From positions 1-18,755 of the forward strand of contig UQYA01000034.1 in assembly GCA_900545165.1 (NCBI GenBank): DNA of 18,755 nt, given 5' to 3'. Shown here in pieces: positions 14,008 through 18,755 of the stretch; the stretch's first letter is position 1, and the number at the start of each line of letters is the position of its first letter. The notes under the pieces are model-generated. The model saw only the letters and a program-made list of their open reading frames with translations. It was not told the origin of the DNA and ran no database searches. The DNA is from an uncultured Collinsella sp. GTDB lineage: Bacteria; Actinomycetota; Coriobacteriia; Coriobacteriales; Coriobacteriaceae. The translations under genes were made by a program, and so were the position numbers.

Positions 14008-16311
14008 TCACGGTCGCTGGCATCGCATCGCAAAGCCATTCGCAGTTGGCGTGACGGTAATGTCGCCGTGTTCGATGGTGCACGCGAACACGCCGCCCGC
14101 TTCCTTAACGGCATCGATGCAGGCATCGGACGGATGGCCGTATCGATTCCCCTCGCCCGCGCTCGCGAGGGAAAGCTCGGGCTGCAGGACGTCCAGCAAC
14201 TCACCATCGGCTGAAACCTTAGAGCCGTGATGCCCAAGTTTAAGTACATCGATATCTCCCACCTCCTGCACGAATTCCCGTTCTTGATCGAGCTCGGCAT
14301 CACCGGTGAGGAGCACACGCAGGCCCTTGCCTTCCTGAACATAAGAGAGCAGCAGGACAAGCGAGTCCTCATTTCCCTCGCCATCCACGGACTCGAATGG
14401 CCACATCACGCGGGCGCAAAATGAGCCGATGTCGACCGTATCCCCACGGCGCACCTGCCGATACTCTACGCCAGGTCGGTTCAATACCTCGGCAGGAGCA
14501 TCCTCCAGCGCATCCGCCGCCACGGCAATCGTTCCGACCGAAAACTGCTCGAGCACGGCAGGCAGACCACCCCAGTGGTCCTCATCCCAATGCGTCACAA
14601 AGACGGCATCGATATGGTGCACGTTATTGCGAACCAACGCCGCTACCACGCGCTCGTCGAGCCCGCAGTCGACGAGTGCTACTGCGTCGCCCTGGCGGAT
14701 AAGAATCGCATCCGCCTGGCCCACATCGAGCACCGTCACCGAAGGCGGAGCGAATCGATCCCAGTAGACGTACGGAATCGCAGTCAAGAGCACCAGGCAT
14801 GCAAGCCCCACCGCCATAGAACGTGCGCGGGGACGCGGCCACCAGACCAGCAGAACCGCCAGCAAACACGGCACTAGGTAAATCCACATGCTATCGGGCG
14901 GCACACTCACAGATGCACCAGGCACGGCGGCAAACAGCTGCTCGAAGAACAGTGCGCAACGGGCGGCAACCATGGGCACAACGAGCGCCCAAATCCGCAA
15001 CGGTTCCACGAGCGAAAAGGGAACCAGCACGATCGACACAGCAAGCAGTACGCTCACCACCGGACCGATGACTGAATTTGCCAGCGGAGCAATGAGCGAG
15101 AACGTACCGAAGGCAGGAATGGTAATGGGAAGTGTCGCCAGTTGCGAGCACAGCGTGACGGAAAGCATGCTGGCGACGCCCGATGGCACACCCAGCTCAC
15201 CCAAAGCGTAGGTCGCATAGGGACAAAAGCACAAAATGGCAAAGACGCTGGCACATGAAAGCTGAAAGCCCATCTCGAACAGCACCGTCGGCCGCAGCAG
15301 CACAAAGATGGACATGGTTGCGAAGAGTGCCGAAGCGCCGTGCCGGCGACGCCCCGCGCCGTTTACGACAAGCGTCGCGAACACCATGCAGCACGCGCGC
15401 ACGGCCGAGGGAGACGCGCCAGTAAAGGCAGCGTAGCCAACAAGCGTTATCGCCAATATCGCCCGCTGAAGACCACGTGAGCACCGAGTTTTTTGCAATA
15501 AACCCTCGATTACAAACCCCACGATAGCCAAATGGCTGCCCGAGACGGCGATAAGATGCGCCGTTCCCGTTACCGAAAACCAGTCGCCCACCGGCTTGGC
15601 GCGCAGCTCGGCCGAACGACCGCAGACGACACCGGCTATGAGCGCACGCGCCGGGTCGGTCGCAGGCGCGATGGACGCTAGCAGCCCATTTCGCAGCCGA
15701 AGCAGCGGCCCCGGAGAGCCCTCATCGACCGGCACAATCCGAACGGCTTGAACCTTGCGCACCTCGCCTCGGAGCACACGCGATCGTCCATAAGCATCGT
15801 TCTCAAAACGTGAAACGCGACCGATAACACGCACGTGCGCCCCGGCCTTGAGCTCGCGGTCACACGATAGGCGAACCGTTGCCAAGTTCTTACCGTCCGC
15901 GCGTGCCTCGCAGGTATAGGAATACACGTCCTCGTTTATGGATGGATCTCCCTGCACGACAAACTCGAGGCTGCTTGCCGCCCGACCGTCGAGCGCCTTC
16001 GAGGCGCTTAGCGCGCCCGCAGCCCACCACGCCGAGACGACCGCTCCCGCCACGAGACCAACGGACGCGGCATACAGCCACCGCTTCCAAGGAGCAAGCG
16101 GTGCACAAAAATGAGCCAGCACAACGAATACCGCCGCCGCAACGGGAATGGCCCATAGCAGCCCGACCGCCGGCGCCTGCTCCCTCAGCAGCACATCAGC
16201 GGCCACGTTGAGCACCAAGGCGCAGCTCATGCACACGCCGGCACACAGAGCCATCGTCCACGGCATCAAGGGCCGCGGAGGCATCACATGCTCGCGCTCT
16301 GTCGCACTCAT
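14008..16311 (-). CDS. comEC: ComEC/Rec2 family DNA-uptake channel with metallo-beta-lactamase domain
   Basis: ComEC is the inner-membrane channel through which single-stranded transforming DNA enters the cytoplasm. The 767-residue protein (Bacillus 776) has N-terminal membrane helices (about 16-100), a soluble OB-like DUF4131 region (about 113-195), and the multi-helix Competence domain (about 220-490) with GTAHLIAVSGSHLAIV (249-264) and GASPSAVRA (298-306). The C-terminal metallo-beta-lactamase domain (about 522-760) has THWDEDHWGG (573-582), LLTGDAE (667-673) and LGHHGS (692-697), the ligands expected of a possible nuclease. The ATG at 16309-16311 overlaps the comEA stop as ATGA, so translation is probably coupled; it has no clear ribosome site of its own. 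The channel is complete, so DNA uptake cannot be excluded, but comF, comG and pilus genes are not in view. Confidence 0.94.
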   Translation of the reverse strand: MSATEREHVMPPRPLMPWTMALCAGVCMSCALVLNVAADVLLREQAPAVGLLWAIPVAAAVFVVLAHFCAPLAPWKRWLYAASVGLVAGAVVSAWWAAGALSASKALDGRAASSLEFVVQGDPSINEDVYSYTCEARADGKNLATVRLSCDRELKAGAHVRVIGRVSRFENDAYGRSRVLRGEVRKVQAVRIVPVDEGSPGPLLRLRNGLLASIAPATDPARALIAGVVCGRSAELRAKPVGDWFSVTGTAHLIAVSGSHLAIVGFVIEGLLQKTRCSRGLQRAILAITLVGYAAFTGASPSAVRACCMVFATLVVNGAGRRRHGASALFATMSIFVLLRPTVLFEMGFQLSCASVFAILCFCPYATYALGELGVPSGVASMLSVTLCSQLATLPITIPAFGTFSLIAPLANSVIGPVVSVLLAVSIVLVPFSLVEPLRIWALVVPMVAARCALFFEQLFAAVPGASVSVPPDSMWIYLVPCLLAVLLVWWPRPRARSMAVGLACLVLLTAIPYVYWDRFAPPSVTVLDVGQADAILIRQGDAVALVDCGLDERVVAALVRNNVHHIDAVFVTHWDEDHWGGLPAVLEQFSVGTIAVAADALEDAPAEVLNRPGVEYRQVRRGDTVDIGSFCARVMWPFESVDGEGNEDSLVLLLSYVQEGKGLRVLLTGDAELDQEREFVQEVGDIDVLKLGHHGSKVSADGELLDVLQPELSLASAGEGNRYGHPSDACIDAVKEAGGVFACTIEHGDITVTPTANGFAMRCQRP

Positions 16312-17021
16312 ACGCAGATGCAATCTTTGATTTTGGCAAGCTTCTTCTCGCCGATTCCCGACACACGCATCAGATCGTCAACCGAGGCAAAAGCACCGTT
16401 CTTTGTACGCTCATCGATAATCGACTGGGCCATGGAGGGGCCGATGCCCGAGAGCGTCTGCAGCTCTGCCGAGCTTGCCGTATTGATGTTTACTAGGCCT
16501 GTTGCGCCACTCACACCCGATGATGCGGAAGCCCCACCATCAACACCGGCTTCCGCAATGGACGCCTGCTGTTCCCCTACCGTTGGAACGTGAATTTTTT
16601 GTCCATCAGTGACCTTAGACGCCCGATTGAGCCCCGTAACGTCTGCCTCGGGCGCCAGCCCGCCGGCGGCATCAATCGCCTGAGCCACCCGCGCGCCGTC
16701 CTTGAGGCGATATACGCCGGGCGACACAACGGCGCCATCGACATCGACATAGACCTCTGCCGCGGCAGAAGCCTTTGTCGAAGAGCCTTCGGATGCCTTT
16801 CCGCTCGAGGCATCGCCGGATCCCGGCTTCACCAACGAGCCTGAACCGTCAGTGCGCTCAAACGACACGCCGCCGGCACCGCCGCCAAGGTTCGCCATCG
16901 CCAAGCCGCTCGCCATCGCAATGACGACCAATATCGCCATCACCACTGCCTTATGACCGAACAGCTTGTCCGCCCAGTGGTCCATCTTTTTGACCCGTTC
17001 GTGTTGTTCGCGCTGCGCCAT
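16308..17021 (-). CDS. comEA: ComEA family DNA-binding receptor (SLBB and helix-hairpin-helix)
   Basis: ComEA is a membrane-anchored protein that binds incoming double-stranded DNA outside the membrane and feeds ComEC. The 237-residue protein has a short basic cytoplasmic start, one membrane segment (about 25-45), a Gly/Ser-rich linker (46-86), an SLBB domain (89-147) beginning AEVYVDVDGAVVSPGVYRL, and a second linker. It ends in a tandem helix-hairpin-helix DNA-binding domain (177-237) with VNINTASSAELQTLSGIGPSMAQSI-type residues and GIG turns at 192-194 and 222-224. The start is the ATG at 17019-17021, with GGGAGG seven bases upstream; the longer frame to 17099 lacks such a site. It overlaps comEC by four bases. 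comEB (dCMP deaminase-like), found between them in Bacillus, is absent. Confidence 0.94.
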   Translation of the reverse strand: MAQREQHERVKKMDHWADKLFGHKAVVMAILVVIAMASGLAMANLGGGAGGVSFERTDGSGSLVKPGSGDASSGKASEGSSTKASAAAEVYVDVDGAVVSPGVYRLKDGARVAQAIDAAGGLAPEADVTGLNRASKVTDGQKIHVPTVGEQQASIAEAGVDGGASASSGVSGATGLVNINTASSAELQTLSGIGPSMAQSIIDERTKNGAFASVDDLMRVSGIGEKKLAKIKDCICV

Positions 17022-17191
17022 AGCAAAACCTCCCAACACCATCGTGTCAGGAAAGGAGTCCCGCAACAGCCACGCCCCAAAACCGGTTTTAGCGGTCAAA
17101 CCAAAAGCTGACCAAAACCTTGCACAAATCTGTCCATTTATTCAGGCACACGTCAGCAAATGAACACTTAGCCGCAAAATGCCCAGATAGC
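17022..17191 (-). promoter_or_regulatory. Upstream region of comEA with phased TTTTGG boxes and a palindrome
   Basis: No gene is visible in this stretch. It holds three minus-strand TTTTGG boxes (17112-17117, 17101-17106, 17077-17082; start-to-start 11 and 24 bp), the perfect palindrome AAAACCGGTTTT (17079-17090), and an inverted repeat GGTCA-N10-TGACC (17094-17113). The elements overlap each other. I could not settle on one promoter; weak pairs include TTCATT-N17-ATAAAT and TTGGTC-N18-TAAAAC. The arrangement suggests an operator for a regulator of comEA-comEC, which is inference. Confidence 0.35.
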
Positions 17192-17224
17192 AAAAGACCG
17201 ACGATGCAAGCGCATCGTCGGTCT
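17192..17224 (-). terminator. Intrinsic terminator after thiI
   Basis: A perfect 13-bp stem (17195-17207 with 17212-17224, AGACCGACGATGC) closes over a 4-base loop. On the minus strand it is followed by TTTT. It starts about 10 bases past the thiI stop and ends the rpoZ-thiI unit. Confidence 0.9.
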
Positions 17225-17234
17225 ATGCACAAAT

Positions 17235-18479
17235 TTACTCGTGATCTTGGTAAATCTCACGCGGAGAAAGCTCCGAATGTTTGCGTTTTAAGGTCTTAGG
17301 GGCCTTATACGTGTTGCTCTCAAAATCGATGTACTCGGTCTGCTTGAGCAGGCGCTCAATCATCTCCTCGTGATCGAACAACTCCCAGGCCTCATGCACG
17401 GCATCGAGTTTAGCGTGCGTCTCGGGACGGCGCGGCATAAACAGCGTGCAGCAGTCGGGAGCGGCCTCAGTCGAGATATCAAACGTACCGATCTCCTCGG
17501 CGCGCGCGATGATCTCCTGCTTGTCAGAACCGATGAGAGGGCGGAACACGGGGATCTTCACGGCCTCGTTAACGGCCATGATATTCTCAAGCGTTTGGGA
17601 GGCAACCTGTCCAAGCGATTCGCCCGTCACGATGGCCTTGGCGCCCTCGATGTGTGCAATGCGCTCGGCAACCGAATACATAATGCGGCGATACATGATC
17701 ACGCGCAGGTTGCTGGGACAGGTGACCGAAATCTCACGCTGGCAGTCGCCAAACGGCACCACGTACAGGCGGCCGATCTGGACACCCGGCTCAAGCGCAC
17801 GGATGATGTCCTGCACCAAATACTCGCTCGTGTCGGGCGTCTGCGGACGACCGGAGAAATGTACCGGCACGCACACCGCGCCGCGACGCGCGAGCATCCA
17901 GGTCGCTACCGGAGAATCGATGCCCGACGACAGCAGCGTCACGACCTTGCCGGCAGATCCCACCGGCAGACCGCCCACGCCGCGCTCGGAGCGCGCGTAC
18001 ACATAAACGCTACCCTGGACCACCAGTACGTGCACCATCGCATCGGGGTCGTGCATTTGAACCTTTTTATCGGGGAAGGCCTCACACAACACCTCGCCCA
18101 CCTGACGGTTGATGTCAATCGAGGTGAGCTCATAGTCGGTATTGGAGCGCTTGGCGTGCACCTTAAACGAATCGAAGGAACCAAACTCGCGCAGCGCCTT
18201 CACGGCGGCGGCACAGTACTCCTGAGGGTCGCGATTGGTGTGATACGCCAAAGACACGCGAGCAACGCCGGGAACGGTGCGAATGACACGCGCCGCCTCG
18301 TCGGCCTGATGCTCGTTAAAGGTCACGAGGATATAACCGGAAATTCGAGACACGGCATTCACGGAAAAGGCGGCCAAGGCCGCCTTGATGTTATCCATGA
18401 GGATATGCTCAAAATGTGCGCGGTTCTTACCCTTCAGTCCAACCTCGTGATAGTGGACCAGGCAGACGCGAGCCGCCAT
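17235..18479 (-). CDS. thiI: tRNA 4-thiouridine synthetase ThiI
   Basis: ThiI adenylates uridine 8 of tRNA and exchanges it for sulfur; in some bacteria it also supplies sulfur for thiamine thiazole. The 414-residue protein has a ferredoxin-like start (CLVHYHEVGLKGKNR), a THUMP RNA-binding domain (about 60-165), and a PP-loop ATPase domain with SSGIDSP at 184-190 (SGGxDSP in many relatives) and TGESLGQVASQTLENI (285-300). PDCCTLFMP (341-349) carries the conserved cysteine of the core. It lacks the C-terminal rhodanese domain of the 482-residue E. coli enzyme, as in Bacillus and archaea, so sulfur must come from a cysteine desulfurase or another donor directly. The ATG at 18477-18479 touches the rpoZ stop with no spacer (TAAATG). 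Confidence 0.94.
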   Translation of the reverse strand: MAARVCLVHYHEVGLKGKNRAHFEHILMDNIKAALAAFSVNAVSRISGYILVTFNEHQADEAARVIRTVPGVARVSLAYHTNRDPQEYCAAAVKALREFGSFDSFKVHAKRSNTDYELTSIDINRQVGEVLCEAFPDKKVQMHDPDAMVHVLVVQGSVYVYARSERGVGGLPVGSAGKVVTLLSSGIDSPVATWMLARRGAVCVPVHFSGRPQTPDTSEYLVQDIIRALEPGVQIGRLYVVPFGDCQREISVTCPSNLRVIMYRRIMYSVAERIAHIEGAKAIVTGESLGQVASQTLENIMAVNEAVKIPVFRPLIGSDKQEIIARAEEIGTFDISTEAAPDCCTLFMPRRPETHAKLDAVHEAWELFDHEEMIERLLKQTEYIDFESNTYKAPKTLKRKHSELSPREIYQDHE

Positions 18480-18755
18480 TTAGGCTTCAGCAACCTTGTG
18501 GCCGAGCGCCTTCTCGTAACGGGCCTCGTCGTAAGAGATGTCGCCGTCGACAATCTCGTCCATAGCCATCGAGATGGTGTCGGCACCGGAAAGCCCGATG
18601 GTGATGTCATCGACATCCTGGACGGCAAGCACGCGGTTGTGCTGGCCACGCAGCATGCTATTGATGTCGCAGGCGCGCTTGGAGGCAAGCGAAGCGAGCA
18701 GGAAGCGGTTGTGATCGGTCTTCTCCAGAAGATCGTCAATGCAAGGCTTTACAAC
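18480..18755 (-). CDS. rpoZ: DNA-directed RNA polymerase omega subunit, N terminus cut by the window edge
   Basis: Omega binds the beta-prime subunit and helps RNA polymerase assemble; in many bacteria it is part of the ppGpp site. Reading from the edge at 18755, 91 residues are visible, ending at TAA 18480-18482. The sequence runs KPCIDDLLEKTDHNRFLLAS, then LASKRACDINSML, and later GADTISMAMDEIVDGDISYDE. The first block matches the omega signature near the family N terminus, so only a few residues should be missing. A longer open frame in another register (18434-18739) is a shadow. It is the first gene of a unit with thiI. Confidence 0.92.
   Translation of the reverse strand, partial: VVKPCIDDLLEKTDHNRFLLASLASKRACDINSMLRGQHNRVLAVQDVDDITIGLSGADTISMAMDEIVDGDISYDEARYEKALGHKVAEA

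Noticed and set aside
18434..18739. 101-codon minus-strand frame overlapping thiI and rpoZ
   Set aside because: It is out of frame with the omega subunit sequence that reads cleanly from the window edge to 18480; its composition (many Ser, Arg, Pro) is that of a shadow frame.

Overview
The window comes from a high-GC bacterium. Gene order and protein features fit an anaerobic or gut actinobacterium of the class Coriobacteriia, most likely Collinsella or a near relative. That assignment rests on my recognition of the proteins, not on a database search. Every gene I can support (19, two of them cut by the window edges) lies on the minus strand, so transcription runs from high to low coordinates. 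I see no mobile element, CRISPR array, tRNA, rRNA or sign of recent transfer. The longest stretch without a gene is about 210 bp (between comEA and thiI, including the thiI terminator).

In transcription order: (1) The end of rpoZ (RNA polymerase omega) is followed with no spacer by thiI (tRNA 4-thiouridine synthetase), closed by a strong intrinsic terminator. (2) A competence pair, comEA and comEC, is joined by an ATGA overlap, followed by holA (DNA polymerase III delta) with its own probable promoter. (3) rpsT (S20) is a single-gene unit with an extended -10 promoter and a terminator. (4) A long run starts right after that terminator: lepA, dus, hemW, a membrane-anchored DnaJ-like protein, a normal DnaJ, mtaB, phoH, ybeY, dgkA, era, recO. 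Most junctions in the run are overlaps or gaps under 20 bp, except those flanking the first dnaJ-like gene. (5) rpsO (S15) with its own leader and terminator, then the start of pnp (PNPase).

The work of the region is translation and RNA maintenance: ribosomal proteins S15 and S20, LepA, Era, YbeY, PhoH, three tRNA modification enzymes (ThiI, Dus, MtaB) and PNPase. It also carries DNA uptake and repair (ComEA, ComEC, HolA, RecO), chaperones (two DnaJ-type proteins), a HemW radical-SAM protein and a lipid kinase. The order closely follows the comEA-comEC-holA-rpsT-lepA-hemW-[hrcA-grpE-dnaK-dnaJ]-mtaB-phoH-ybeY-dgkA-era-recO arrangement known from Bacillus subtilis. Here the four-gene heat-shock block is reduced to two tandem dnaJ-type genes.

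The most unusual item is the upstream dnaJ-type gene (7214-8317). It keeps the J domain and four zinc-binding repeats, but where the second C-terminal substrate/dimer domain should be it has a hydrophobic tail predicted to cross the membrane. Other points of interest are a 62-residue, strongly acidic N-terminal extension on Era, a probable leaderless start for lepA, alternative hairpins in the rpsO and pnp leaders, and phased TTTTGG boxes upstream of comEA.
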